Source: CAVSDF01 sp963726715 (lineage in GTDB: Bacteria > Bacteroidota > Rhodothermia > Rhodothermales > BA12). From it: a DNA stretch of 64,000 nt. This document shows positions 1 to 8,181 of the stretch, piece by piece; position 1 is the stretch's first letter; every line of letters starts with the position of its first letter. The notes beneath the pieces are model-generated. The model ran no database searches, was not told the DNA's origin, and saw nothing but the letters and a program-made list of their open reading frames with translations. The stretch lies in NCBI GenBank assembly GCA_963726715.1, contig CAVSDF010000007.1:286040-350039 (forward strand), given 5' to 3'. The position numbers and the translations under genes were made by a program.

Positions 1-16
1 TACGCGCCGCGCCGCA

Positions 17-349
17 TCAGCGCCCGGAGATGGCGTCGGGGCGGTGGAGCTCGATGAACTGCGTGGCGATGCCGAGGAAGCGCCACTCGTTGGCCGTGCC
101 GGTCGGGCCGTCGAAGTCGACGGTGTAGACAGACCATGCGTAGTAGTTGTCGCGCCGCGTGACGCGCATCACCGCGCTGGCGCCGGCCGAACCGGCGACG
201 CTGCCGAGGATGCGGCCGATGTCGCCGCCGATCTGGTCCTCGCCCATCTGCGAGAGGTTCTCGCGGGCGAAGGTTTTGAAGTCGTCGGTGTCCGGGTTGA
301 AGACGGCGAGCAGGACGACGGCGATGACGAGCAGGATCAGGGTGCGCAT
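17..349 (-). CDS. Small membrane-anchored DUF4359-like protein
   Basis: A 110-residue protein starting with ATG at 349. Residues 1-17 are a strongly hydrophobic N-terminal segment (MRTLILLVIAVVLLAVF), acting either as a membrane anchor or as an uncleaved signal. A polar motif NPDTDDF follows, then a small soluble domain. This layout resembles DUF4359 proteins, whose role is unknown, and the match is made from memory of the family pattern. The protein probably faces the periplasm. It stands alone and divergent from the secreted-protein genes at 551-1439. No ribosome-binding site is visible. The coding assignment is fairly sure, the family less so. Confidence 0.6.
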   Translation of the reverse strand: MRTLILLVIAVVLLAVFNPDTDDFKTFARENLSQMGEDQIGGDIGRILGSVAGSAGASAVMRVTRRDNYYAWSVYTVDFDGPTGTANEWRFLGIATQFIELHRPDAISGR

Positions 350-550
350 CGGGGAGGCGGATCAGGAGGAAGCGGCGCGGATCGCACGAAGGTACGGCCC
401 GCGGGCAGGACGGTGCGACGGGCCGGAAGAAGCGAGGTGTCCCCAAACTTTTTAGGAGGGGTATTGCGCACAAACTGGTTTGGGTGTAGCATTCCCGCGT
501 CCTGACTGCAGCGGGGCACCACTCATCCTTCCACCTGGCCATCTACAGCC

Positions 551-817
551 ATGACTCTTCTTCGACGGCGGCTCTCCGTCCCGCTCCTCACTCTCACGCT
601 TCCTCTGCTGGCTGCGGCAAGCATGGATGGTGGGGCTGGAACCTACTCCTGCTCCAGCCCCAACGAAGGCTGCACCCGTACCGTGATCAACGTAGACGGC
701 GGCTGGCTCGGCTCCAACTACCACCGCGTCTGGGAAACGTGCGGAGGTGGATCACCCGAACTCGTTGGTACTGGACAGGGCTTCTTGGACACGCAGGCCT
801 GCATCAAGCTCGACTAA
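551..817 (+). CDS. Small secreted cysteine-containing protein, unknown
   Basis: An 88-residue protein. A signal peptide spans residues 1-24: an Arg-rich start, a hydrophobic core LLTLTLPLLAAA, and then MDGG. The mature part of about 65 residues has four cysteines (YSC, EGC, ETC, QAC) and is Gly/Asn/Ser rich, so it could form two disulfides outside the cytoplasm. I do not recognise a family. A lipoprotein gene follows 25 bases downstream on the same strand, so the two may be co-transcribed. The upstream region at 430-490 is unusually AT-rich for this window and probably holds the promoter. It is short, but the signal peptide and the change in base composition support it. Confidence 0.5.
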   Translation: MTLLRRRLSVPLLTLTLPLLAAASMDGGAGTYSCSSPNEGCTRTVINVDGGWLGSNYHRVWETCGGGSPELVGTGQGFLDTQACIKLD

Positions 818-842
818 CACCCACTTCTCTCTTCCATCAGCT

Positions 843-1439
843 ATGAAGACCTTCCTTCTCCTCGTCGTCGGTGTTCTCGGCCTCGCGGCCTGCTCCGACA
901 CTGTGGCTCCGTCCACGCCGGTCGCGGTGGTTGGGCAGACGCTGCTCTCGGCCGATGTCGGCACGCTCACCCAGGATGACATCCTCGCCATCGAACGGGC
1001 GGTGCAGCCGCTCGAACAGATGATCGCCCGCGATGGGATCGCGGCAAGCCGCCCGGCCATTCGCGAAGCCATCGCCGAGGCGAATCCGTCGACCCCGCGC
1101 GGCGCCATGACGGCAGCCCTGCTCGCCGAGCGCGTTCTCGACGCCGCGCAGCGCACCTCCTCGGCTTCGCAGGCGGACTTGGCCGTGGCCAGCGAGGCTG
1201 CCGACATCCTCGTCGGGATGCCCGGCGTTCGGTCGACGCTGCTCTCGGAGTTTCTCCTCAGCCGCCGCTCTTCGGTCGAACACCAGAAGTTCGAGTCGGC
1301 AGCCCGTCTCCTGATTGCATCCGCACAGGCAACGCCGATGCGCCCTTGCACCGGGTGCACCCCCGAACAGGCCCGCGTGAAGCGTGAGACCCAGGCGCGC
1401 TTTGACGCCTCCATCGCGGCGCTGGAAGCCGCCCTCTGA
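843..1439 (+). CDS. Putative lipoprotein, unknown function
   Basis: A 198-residue protein. The ATG at 843 was chosen over an upstream in-frame start because it places a textbook lipoprotein signal at the N-terminus: MKTFLLLVVGVLGLAAC, with lipobox LAAC at residues 14-17. The mature protein is mostly helical in character and Ala/Glu/Arg rich. A CTGC pair sits near the C-terminus (PCTGCTPEQAR). I recognise no domain. It lies directly downstream of the small secreted protein, and the two may form a two-gene envelope unit. Transcription probably ends at the GC-rich hairpin 1462-1495. Confidence 0.65.
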   Translation: MKTFLLLVVGVLGLAACSDTVAPSTPVAVVGQTLLSADVGTLTQDDILAIERAVQPLEQMIARDGIAASRPAIREAIAEANPSTPRGAMTAALLAERVLDAAQRTSSASQADLAVASEAADILVGMPGVRSTLLSEFLLSRRSSVEHQKFESAARLLIASAQATPMRPCTGCTPEQARVKRETQARFDASIAALEAAL

Positions 1440-1461
1440 TCCGTCCCGACGGGCGAGGCCA

Positions 1462-1495
1462 GCGGGGCCGGGTGCTGCGAAGCGTCCGGCCCCGC
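1462..1495. terminator. Hairpin between convergent genes
   Basis: A perfect 10-bp stem (gcggggccgg at 1462-1471, ccggccccgc at 1486-1495) with a 14-base loop lies between the convergent lipoprotein gene and the DUF4159 gene. It has no T-run. It could end transcription in both directions. This is inferred from structure only. Confidence 0.5.
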
Positions 1496-1525
1496 GTCGT
1501 TTCCGGTCGCACCGCATCCCGCCGC

Positions 1526-2201
1526 TCAGCGCGTGAGGGCGTAGGTGAGGAGGTTGACGCCCATCTGCAGGGCGCGCTCGCGGACCTCGGGCGGGTCGTT
1601 GTGGACGCCCTCGGGGTTCCAGCCGTCGCCGAGGTCGGCCTCGACGTCGTAGAAGACGCACAGGCGCCCGCCCTCGCACGTCAGGCCGAGCGCCTGCGGG
1701 CGTTTGCCGTCGTGCTCGTGGATCTTCGGCAGGCCGGTCGCGAACGTGTAGTGCGCGCCGAAGAGCGGGTGCTCGTAGCCGAGTTCGGCGAACGGCTGCT
1801 CGGGGAAGACCTTCGCCATCTCGCGCCGCAGGGCCGCGTCGAAGCCGTAGTCGTCGTTGGCGATGAGGAAGCCGCCGGCGTCGAGGTAGCGGCGCAGGCG
1901 CGTCGCTTCGGGCGGCGTGAGTTCGACGTTGCCGTGCCCGACCATGTAGAGCACGCTCACGCCGAAGAGGCGGTCGTCGAGAAGCGTCACGACCTCCGAT
2001 TGCTCCGGCACATCGAGGAGCGTGTGGAGGCGCGTGTAGCGGAGGAGCGTTTCGAGGGCGCCATCGTCGCCGTACCAGTCGCCGCCGCCGTATTGCACGC
2101 GGGCGATGCGGAACGACTGCGCGTCCGCCGAAGGCGCGGCCATCAGCGACCGCGCCAAGGACCACGACGAGGAACGCGGCGGCGCGGAAGGCGCGCGGCA
2201 T
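1526..2201 (-). CDS. DUF4159 domain protein (frame break in signal peptide)
   Basis: The secreted DUF4159 domain is complete and recognisable: RIARVQYGGGDWY at its start, LYMVGHGNVELT in the middle, IANDDYGFD, LPKIHEHDG, and DGWNPEGVHNDPP near the end. DUF4159 proteins have a glutamine-amidotransferase-like fold and often lie near MoxR/AAA and BatA-type genes. Their activity is unknown. An ATG at 2201 opens a signal peptide (MPRAFRAAAFLVVVLG), but its frame differs by one step from the mature part, which continues as ARSLMAAPSADAQS. The break lies at about 2150-2165 and looks like a small indel. Without the repair, the domain could only start at a TTG at 2158. It is followed by the ferredoxin gene upstream on the same strand. 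Confidence 0.8.
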
Positions 2202-2233
2202 TCGTCTCCAGAAATGAGGCGACGCGGAGGTAC

Positions 2234-2578
2234 TCAGGCGGTCGGGGCCTCGCCGTCCCACGTCAGGATGTCCTGCTCGGTCACGCCAGCGCTGCCGCAG
2301 CCTTCGAGCGGCTCCTTCTTCTCGGTGATGTTGTGGGCGGTCCACTGCTGCGCGAGGTAGGCATTCCACTGCGCGTAGTGCGCAAGGTGGGCGGGGAGTT
2401 CGTCGTCGGCGTAGATCGCCTCGACGGGGCAGACGGGCACGCAGGCGTTGCAGTCGATGCACTCGTCGGGATTGATGGCGAGGAAGTTGGGGCCTTCGTA
2501 GAAGCAATCGACGGGGCAGACTTCGACGCAGTCGGTGTGCTTGCAGGTGATGCAGGCTTCGGTAACGACGTAGGGCAT
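2234..2578 (-). CDS. fdxA: 7Fe ferredoxin (3Fe-4S / 4Fe-4S), FdxA type
   Basis: A 114-residue electron carrier of the Azotobacter FdI type. Both cluster motifs are visible: CITCKHTDCVEVCPVDCF near the N-terminus and CIDCNACVPVCP at about residues 39-50. The conserved stretch YEGPNF lies between them, and NITEKKEPL at the C-terminal side is also typical of FdI. The ATG at 2578 gives MPYVVTEAC, the usual family start; an upstream extension is possible but has no homologous content. The protein acts in the cytoplasm as a low-potential redox partner. Its exact partner cannot be inferred here, as the neighbours are DUF4159 and an MFS carrier. Confidence 0.92.
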   Translation of the reverse strand: MPYVVTEACITCKHTDCVEVCPVDCFYEGPNFLAINPDECIDCNACVPVCPVEAIYADDELPAHLAHYAQWNAYLAQQWTAHNITEKKEPLEGCGSAGVTEQDILTWDGEAPTA

Positions 2579-2748
2579 GGCCAGCGTATGGGGCGAGGGG
2601 CGAGCGCGGAGGATCGGGACGGAGGGTAGCGCCCGACGATCTGAAAGGTTCGCCGCAAGAACGGGCCGAAACACGTCCGTCGCGTCGTTGTCGTGGAGGC
2701 TTCACCGGACCGGGCCAACCGCGCCGTCGGATGCTCGTTGCGACGACG

Positions 2749-4017
2749 ATGCCCATCGACCCCTCGCACGACCTCCCGCCCGTCTCCGCGCCCGGCCCCG
2801 AGGCCGCGCCGCCGCTCGCGTTTCGCGCCTTTCCGGTGCTCTCGGCGCTCTGGCTGACGGTCTTCGCGGCGTCGAGCCAGGTCATCATCGTCTCGCCGAT
2901 CCTGCCCGAGATCGCCCGCGCCCTCGCCGTCCCCGAGGCGCACCTCGGGTGGGTGGTGACGGCGTACGCGGCGTGTCTGGCGCTCTTCGCGCTCCTCGCC
3001 GGTCCCGTCTCCGACCGCGTCGGGCGGCGGCGGATCCTGCTCGCGGGGACCGTCGCCCTCGCCATCGCGCTCGGCCTCCACGCATTTGCGACGACCTTCG
3101 CCGCGCTTCTCGCCGTCCGGGCGGTCGCGGGCGCGGCGGGCGGACTGCTCTCCGGCGCCGCCGTCGCCTACGTCGGCGATGCGTTTCCGTACGAGCGGCG
3201 CGGGTGGGCCAACGGGTGGGTGATGAGCGGCATCGCAGCCGGGCAGGTGCTCGGCGTGCCCGTCGGCAAGGGCTTGGCGATGCACTACGGCTTCCAGGCG
3301 CCGTTCGTGGCGTTCGCGGGCGTGATGGTCGTCGCCGCCGTCCTCGTCTGGCGCCGCGTGCCGCAGCCCGCGGTGACGCGCTCGCACGCCGCCCTCACGC
3401 CCGCCGCCGTCGCCCGTGGCTACGCGGCCCTCGTGCGGCAGCGCGGCCCGCGCGCGGCGATGCTCGCCTACCTGCTGATGTTCGGCGGGCTCGGCCTGTT
3501 CATCCCGTATTTCCCGACGTGGCTGGAGACGAGCGTCGGCGTCACCGGCGGCGACATCGTCTGGCTCTTTCTCGTCGGCGGGCTCGTGAGCGTGGCGGCG
3601 GGGCCGGCGGCGGGGCGCCTCTCCGACCGCGTCGGGCGCCTGCCGATGATCTTCGCCTCGTGCCTGATCTTCGCCGCCGCGCTCGTCGGCACCACGTTCT
3701 TCGTCCACGGCCTCATCGGCGCCATCGTGCTCTTCGCCGTCATCATGCTCACCGTGGCGATGCGCCTCTCCCCGCTGCAATCGCTGCTGACGGCGCTCGT
3801 GCCGTCGGAGCAGCGCGGGATGATGATGAGCGCGGCGATCTCGGTCGGGCAGCTGGGGATGGCGATCTCGGCGGGCCTCGCCGGTCTTCTCTACGGCGCC
3901 TACGGCTTCCGCGCGAACACCCTCGGCGGCGCCCTCGCGATTCTGGCGATGGCCGCCGTCGTGCATCTGTATCTCGCCGAGCCGACGCCCGCCGCGCCGG
4001 TCATGGCGACGGGGTGA
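2749..4017 (+). CDS. MFS transporter, drug/arabinose-efflux type
   Basis: A major facilitator superfamily carrier of about 422 residues with 12 predicted membrane segments. The loop 2-3 signature GPVSDRVGRRRIL and its repeat RLSDRVGRLP between segments 8 and 9 are both present. The N-terminal domain pattern (LPEIARALAV, then GWVVTAYA) is like that of the proton-coupled exporters near Bcr/CflA and arabinose-efflux permease, but the substrate is unknown. The ATG at 2749 is preferred. Another at 2731 would add MLVATT. No Shine-Dalgarno sequence is present. It is divergent from the ferredoxin gene. Confidence 0.85.
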   Translation: MPIDPSHDLPPVSAPGPEAAPPLAFRAFPVLSALWLTVFAASSQVIIVSPILPEIARALAVPEAHLGWVVTAYAACLALFALLAGPVSDRVGRRRILLAGTVALAIALGLHAFATTFAALLAVRAVAGAAGGLLSGAAVAYVGDAFPYERRGWANGWVMSGIAAGQVLGVPVGKGLAMHYGFQAPFVAFAGVMVVAAVLVWRRVPQPAVTRSHAALTPAAVARGYAALVRQRGPRAAMLAYLLMFGGLGLFIPYFPTWLETSVGVTGGDIVWLFLVGGLVSVAAGPAAGRLSDRVGRLPMIFASCLIFAAALVGTTFFVHGLIGAIVLFAVIMLTVAMRLSPLQSLLTALVPSEQRGMMMSAAISVGQLGMAISAGLAGLLYGAYGFRANTLGGALAILAMAAVVHLYLAEPTPAAPVMATG

Positions 4018-4081
4018 AGGGGGAAAGACGGTGGGTTTGGGAGATGTTGAGGGGGAGATTGGGCCGGCGGGGGCACTCCGG

Positions 4082-4170
4082 ACTGTCCCCGAGCCTGTCG
4101 CCCTCCGAAGTGGACCGCGAAGCGAAGGGCCACGCGCGGGCTTCGACAGGCTCAGCCACCGGGGGGCCAT
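4082..4170. repeat. REP-like dispersed palindromic element, copy 1
   Basis: An imperfect inverted repeat in the gap between the MFS gene and the Lrp-like gene. Its arms carry gtccccgagcctgtcg (left) and cttcgacaggctcagcc (right). The same two arms occur in reversed orientation at 32697-32790. The middle carries gaccgcgaagcgaaggg at 4113-4129, which reappears inverted at 6237-6253. A pyrimidine/A-rich stretch (ccaccaccacacacc) follows it. It contains no gene. Confidence 0.7.
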
Positions 4171-4226
4171 CCACAACCAACAGTCACCACCACCACACAC
4201 CACTCACCAACCCGCGACCCACCCCC

Positions 4227-4502
4227 TCACATCCCGACGCCGAAGAGGCGTTCGAGGTCGTAGCGCGAGGTGGCGCGGAAGGCGATGAGCGTTTCGCTGC
4301 GCGCGATGCCCGGCAGTTGCCGCACGTGGTCGGTGACGAGCGTGGCGAGGCTGTCGTTCGTGTGCGTGCGCAGGACCGCCACGAGGTCGTAGCGCCCGGC
4401 GACCGAGTGGACCTCGGCGACGCCGTCGAGCCCGACGAGCGCGTCGGCGACGGCGTTCGTCTGCCCGCGGTCGGTTTCGAGGAGGACGAAGGCGGTGACC
4501 AT
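4227..4502 (-). CDS. Stand-alone Lrp/AsnC effector-domain (RAM) protein
   Basis: A 91-residue protein made only of the C-terminal effector domain of the Lrp/AsnC family. It has no helix-turn-helix. The visible pattern is MVTAFVLLETDRG, then VAEVHSVAGRYDLVAVLRT, then LPGIARSETLIAF, as in dimerisation/ligand-binding RAM domains (alpha-beta sandwich, often octameric). Such single-domain proteins bind amino acids or modulate full-length partners. The start at 4502 gives the usual family N-terminus, and the region upstream is not conserved. It is divergent from the HAD gene at 4680. Confidence 0.85.
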   Translation of the reverse strand: MVTAFVLLETDRGQTNAVADALVGLDGVAEVHSVAGRYDLVAVLRTHTNDSLATLVTDHVRQLPGIARSETLIAFRATSRYDLERLFGVGM

Positions 4503-4679
4503 CGGGCGGAGCGGGGTTGGATCGGCGAGACGGCAAGATAGGCGCCCCGCCGGGGCGTCTCGGCCGGGCACAGACGCGCACCGGCACCTGGGGTCGGTGC
4601 ACTTGCGAACCCCTGTCCTTCACAGTGGTTACGACGTCGTATCTTTCCTTTTTCACGTCTTCCCACCGGACCCTCGCGT

Positions 4680-5417
4680 ATGGCCTCGACCGCTACGATC
4701 CCTCTTCTGCTCTTCGACATGGACGGCGTCCTCGTGGACGTTTCCGGCTCCTACCGCCGCGCCATCATCGACACGGTCTACCACTTCACCGGGCGCGAGG
4801 TCAAGCCCGCGCAGGTGCAGCGTCTCAAAGACCAGGGCGGCTACAACGACGACTGGCGCCTCACGCACGCGCTCATCGAGGAGGCGGACATGGGCGTCTC
4901 GTTCAGCCGCGTCGTCGAGGAGTTCCAGCGCCGCTACCGGGGCGACCGCTGGACCGGTCTCATCGCATCCGAAACACCGCTCGTCGATGTGGCGACGCTC
5001 GCCGCCCTCCGCAAGGGCCGCATCCTCGGCATCGTCACCGGGCGCCCGGAGGCGGAGGCGCGCTACACGATCGAGAAGATGGGCTGGAAGACGTTCTTCC
5101 CGCTCCTCGTGCCGATGGAGAAGCAGGAGCGCCGCGGCAAGCCCGACCCGTTCGCGCTCCAGCAGGCCCTCACGATGCTCGGCGCCGCAGGCGTCACGAT
5201 CTCGCCGAACGAGGCCGCGTACGTCGGCGACCTCGGCGACGACATGGAGGCCGCGCGCCGCGCCGGGATGTGGGCCATCGGCCACGTGCCGCCCTACCTC
5301 GACGCCGGGCACGCAGGCACGCTCACCGAGCGCGGCGCCCACGCCGTCGTGACCTCGCTCACCGACCTCGGCGCCGTCCTCGCGGGGCTTGGCGTGGAGG
5401 AGGCTGTGGAGGCGTGA
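4680..5417 (+). CDS. HAD-superfamily phosphatase (HAD-IA)
   Basis: A 245-residue cytoplasmic HAD hydrolase. Motif I is LLFDMDGVLVDVSGSY (nucleophile and acid/base Asp at residues 14 and 16). Motif II is IVTGRPEAEARY, motif III is the Lys in RRGKPDP, and motif IV is YVGDLGDDM. The pattern VDVSGSYRRAI with TGRPEAE matches the TIGR01548-like subfamily, which is related to phosphoglycolate phosphatase and to phosphatases fused to HisC. The substrate is unknown. A TAnnTTTC box at about 4640-4647 (tatctttc), 30-odd bases upstream of the ATG, may be a Bacteroidota-type -7 element. It is convergent with phoU. Confidence 0.85.
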   Translation: MASTATIPLLLFDMDGVLVDVSGSYRRAIIDTVYHFTGREVKPAQVQRLKDQGGYNDDWRLTHALIEEADMGVSFSRVVEEFQRRYRGDRWTGLIASETPLVDVATLAALRKGRILGIVTGRPEAEARYTIEKMGWKTFFPLLVPMEKQERRGKPDPFALQQALTMLGAAGVTISPNEAAYVGDLGDDMEAARRAGMWAIGHVPPYLDAGHAGTLTERGAHAVVTSLTDLGAVLAGLGVEEAVEA

Positions 5418-5499
5418 GATCAGGGGGCGCTGGCGGGCGCGCGCCATCCCCCTCGCGCAACCTTCGGTTGGGCAGCCGCCGCGCGGATAGGCCCAACCG

Positions 5500-6171
5500 T
5501 CAGTGCGCGCGGGGCAGCTTCTTGTGGCGGATGTCGAGCCCCTCGACGAAGAAGATGACGCTCTCGGCGATGTTCTTCGTGTGGTCGGCGACGCGTTCGA
5601 GCGACTTGGAGACCGTCACGAGGTGGGCGACGGCTCCGACGAAGACGGGGTTCGCTTCGCCGTAGGCGACGAGGGCGGCGAAGTTCTCCTTGTGCAGCCG
5701 GTCGACGGTCTTGTCGTGCGCGAGCACTTCGCGTGCGAGCACGCGGTCTTCCTTGGAGAAGGCGTCCTGCACCTCGCGGAGCATCGCGCGCGTCGCGTCG
5801 GCCATCTCCGGCAGGCGCGTCACGCCCAGGATGTCGGGCGTGTCGCGCAGGTAGATGGCGTTCTTGGCGATGTTCTTGGCGTGGTCGCCGATGCGCTCGA
5901 GGTCGGTCGTCACCTTGACGGCGAGGATGATGAGCCGCAGCTCGCTCGCCACCGGGTGGTGGAGCGCGAGGACGCGTTCGCACTGCCGGTCGATCTTCAT
6001 TTCGAGCGCGTCGATCTCGTCGTCGCGGTGGCGGACCTGCTCGGCGAGTTCGACGTCGTGCGACATGAGCGCGTTCATCGCTTCGGCGAGCTGCTCGTCG
6101 ACGAGGTACGACATTTCGAGGAGCAGCTCGCGGATGACGTTCAGTTCCTCGTCGAGGTGGCGGTGGATCAT
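5500..6171 (-). CDS. phoU: Phosphate transport regulator PhoU
   Basis: A 223-residue all-helical protein with two PhoU repeats. Each repeat ends in the metal-binding type motif: TDLERIGDHAKNIAKNAIYL in the first, and a second that reads SKSLERVADHTKNIAESV. PhoU links the PstSCAB transporter to the PhoR kinase and holds the phosphate response off when phosphate is plentiful. The ATG at 6171 gives MIHRHLDEEL, the typical family start. It is the last gene of the pst operon, separated from pstB by 190 bases that carry repeat DNA. No phoR/phoB pair is adjacent. Confidence 0.95.
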   Translation of the reverse strand: MIHRHLDEELNVIRELLLEMSYLVDEQLAEAMNALMSHDVELAEQVRHRDDEIDALEMKIDRQCERVLALHHPVASELRLIILAVKVTTDLERIGDHAKNIAKNAIYLRDTPDILGVTRLPEMADATRAMLREVQDAFSKEDRVLAREVLAHDKTVDRLHKENFAALVAYGEANPVFVGAVAHLVTVSKSLERVADHTKNIAESVIFFVEGLDIRHKKLPRAH

Positions 6172-6230
6172 CGGGGCGTGGGAAGAGAACGGAAGCGGGG
6201 ACGGGCGCGTCGGGCGGTGGCGGTAGGCCC

Positions 6231-6293
6231 CCTCCGCCCTTCGCTTCGCGGTCCCCTTCGGGGTTCGGGCACCTCCCCCGCTCGCGGGGGAGG
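6231..6293. repeat. GC-rich intergenic repeat with 8-bp hairpin
   Basis: Lies between pstB and phoU. It contains cccttcgcttcgcggtc (6237-6253), an inverted copy of the core of the 4082-4170 element, then a perfect hairpin cctccccc-gctcgc-gggggagg at 6272-6293. On the minus strand this could lower phoU expression relative to pstB. That is inferred from structure only. Confidence 0.6.
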
Positions 6294-6363
6294 ACCGCCG
6301 CGGAGGCCGTTCAGGCCGCATCGGCAGGTGGGGGCACGCATCGGCAGGAGGGGGCGGGCGCGG

Positions 6364-7224
6364 TCAGCCGAAACGGCCGGAGATGTAATCCTCCGTCTGC
6401 TGACGCGAGGGGCGCGTGAAGAGCACGTCGGTCGTGCTCATCTCGATGAGTTCGCCGAGCAGGAAGAACGCCGTGCGGTCTGACACGCGCGAGGCCTGCT
6501 GCATGTTGTGCGTCACGATGACGATGGTGTACGCCTCCTTGAGCTGCAGAATCGTCTCTTCGAGCTTGGCCGTGGCAATCGGGTCGAGCGCGCTCGCCGG
6601 TTCGTCCATGAGCAGCACCTCCGGCTCGACGGCGAGGGCGCGGGCGATGCAGAGCCGCTGCTGCTGTCCGCCGGAGAGGCTGTAGGCGTTTTCCTTGAGG
6701 CGGTCCTTCACCTCGTCCCACAGCGCCGCGTAGCGCAGGCACCGCTCGACGAGATCGTCGGTGGCGCCCTTGTAGCCGTTGATGCGGGCGCCCCACGCCA
6801 CGTTCTCGTAGATCGACTTGGGGAACGGGTTCGGCTTCTGGAAGACCATGCCGACGCGCCGCCTGACCAGCACGGGGTCGGTGCCGGGCGCGTAGATGTC
6901 CTCGCCGTCGAGCGAGACGCGGCCCTCGACGCGCGCCTCGGGGATGAGGTCGTTCATGCGGTTCAGGCAGCGCAGGAACGTGCTCTTGCCGCAGCCCGAC
7001 GGCCCGATGAAGGCGGTGACTTCGTTCGGCGAGACGTCCATCGAGATGCCGCGGAGCGCCTGCTTGGCGCCGTACCAGAAGTTCAGGTCGGCGGCCTGCA
7101 TCTTCGGCGGACCGCTCGGCAGCGCCGGGCGCGTGTCGGGCGCGGCGGGTCGGGCATCGGCGCGCACGGTGGGCCGCAGGTCGTGCGTCGCGGGGGTGGA
7201 AGCGGGCAGGGGCGTCTCGGCCAT
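6364..7224 (-). CDS. pstB: Phosphate ABC transporter ATP-binding protein PstB
   Basis: A 286-residue ATPase that powers phosphate import through PstCA. Walker A is GPSGCGKST, the PstB-specific FLRCLNRMNDLIP follows, then the Q-loop region VFQKPNPFPKSIYENVAWG. The ABC signature is LSGGQQQRLCIARAL, Walker B is VLLMDEPASALDP, and the switch His is in IVTHNMQQASRVSD. The N-terminus has about 45 extra Pro/Ala-rich residues before the ATPase domain. The ATG at 7224 is the first good start after the pstA stop. The frame is intact throughout. It is the fourth gene of the operon pstS-C-A-B-phoU. Confidence 0.97.
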   Translation of the reverse strand: MAETPLPASTPATHDLRPTVRADARPAAPDTRPALPSGPPKMQAADLNFWYGAKQALRGISMDVSPNEVTAFIGPSGCGKSTFLRCLNRMNDLIPEARVEGRVSLDGEDIYAPGTDPVLVRRRVGMVFQKPNPFPKSIYENVAWGARINGYKGATDDLVERCLRYAALWDEVKDRLKENAYSLSGGQQQRLCIARALAVEPEVLLMDEPASALDPIATAKLEETILQLKEAYTIVIVTHNMQQASRVSDRTAFFLLGELIEMSTTDVLFTRPSRQQTEDYISGRFG

Positions 7225-7277
7225 CGGGGCGGGGCAGGTCGGAGGGAAGGGCGCGAGCGTCGTGGCCAGCGGCGCGG

Positions 7278-8180
7278 TCAGCGCGGGCGGCTGCGCTCGA
7301 AGCGGTTGCGGAGCACGATGGCGCTGCCGTTGAGGAGCAGCATGAGCACCATCAGCACGGCGATGGCGGCGGCGGCGAGGCCGCGGAAGTCCGCCTGCGG
7401 CAGGCCCGTCCAGTTGTAGATCTGGATCGGGAGCGCCGTGAACGGGTCGAACAGGCTCTCGGGCGAGAACGCGAGGAACACGAATCCGCCGATCACGAGC
7501 AGCGGCGCCGTCTCGCCGATCGCCCGGCTCACCGCGAGGATGACGCCGGTGAGGATGCCGGGCGCGGCGACGGGCAGCAGGTGCGCGCGGATGACCTGCC
7601 AGCGCGTCGCGCCGAGGGCGTAGGCGCTCTCGCGCAGCCCCTGCGGCACCGCGCGGAGCGCCTCCTGCGTCGAGATCACGATGACGGGCAGGATCAGGAG
7701 CGCCATCGTCATCGCCCCCGCGATCAGGCTGCGGTCGAGGGCGAACAGGCGCACGAAGAGCGTCAGGCCGAGGATGCCGTAGAGCACGCTCGGCACGCCC
7801 GCGAGGTTGGCGATGTTGAGCTGCACGAGCCGCAGCACCCGCCCGCGCGGCGCGTACTCCTCCAGCCACACCGCCGCCCCGACGCCGAGCGGAACGGCGA
7901 GAATCGTGGTGAGCGCCATCAGCAGCAGCGACCCGATGAGCGCGCTCCGGATGCCCGCCCGCGCCGGTTCGAACGACATGTGGTTCGTCAAGAACCCGGC
8001 GCTCAGCCACGGCGCGGCCTTGCTGAACACCTCGACGAGGAGCACGCAGAGCACGACGATCCCGAGCGCGGTGGCGACGAAGAACAGCGCGGCGAAGATC
8101 GTCCCGCGCCGCTGCCGCGCGGCGATGCGAGGCTCGAACGTGCCGAGGTCGGGGTCGATGCGGTCAGGATCCGTGGGCAT
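7278..8180 (-). CDS. pstA: Phosphate ABC transporter permease PstA
   Basis: A 300-residue inner-membrane permease with six predicted membrane segments and the EAA-type loop typical of PstA: ALGATRWQVIRAHLLPVAAPGILTG, written here in two parts as ALGATRWQVI and HLLPVAAPGI. An ATG at 8180 gives the acidic cytoplasmic start MPTDPDRIDPDLG. The pstC stop codon lies at 8182-8184, so pstA starts one base past it and the two are translationally coupled. It pairs with PstC to form the transmembrane channel energised by PstB. Confidence 0.95.
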   Translation of the reverse strand: MPTDPDRIDPDLGTFEPRIAARQRRGTIFAALFFVATALGIVVLCVLLVEVFSKAAPWLSAGFLTNHMSFEPARAGIRSALIGSLLLMALTTILAVPLGVGAAVWLEEYAPRGRVLRLVQLNIANLAGVPSVLYGILGLTLFVRLFALDRSLIAGAMTMALLILPVIVISTQEALRAVPQGLRESAYALGATRWQVIRAHLLPVAAPGILTGVILAVSRAIGETAPLLVIGGFVFLAFSPESLFDPFTALPIQIYNWTGLPQADFRGLAAAAIAVLMVLMLLLNGSAIVLRNRFERSRPR

Positions 8181-8181
8181 C

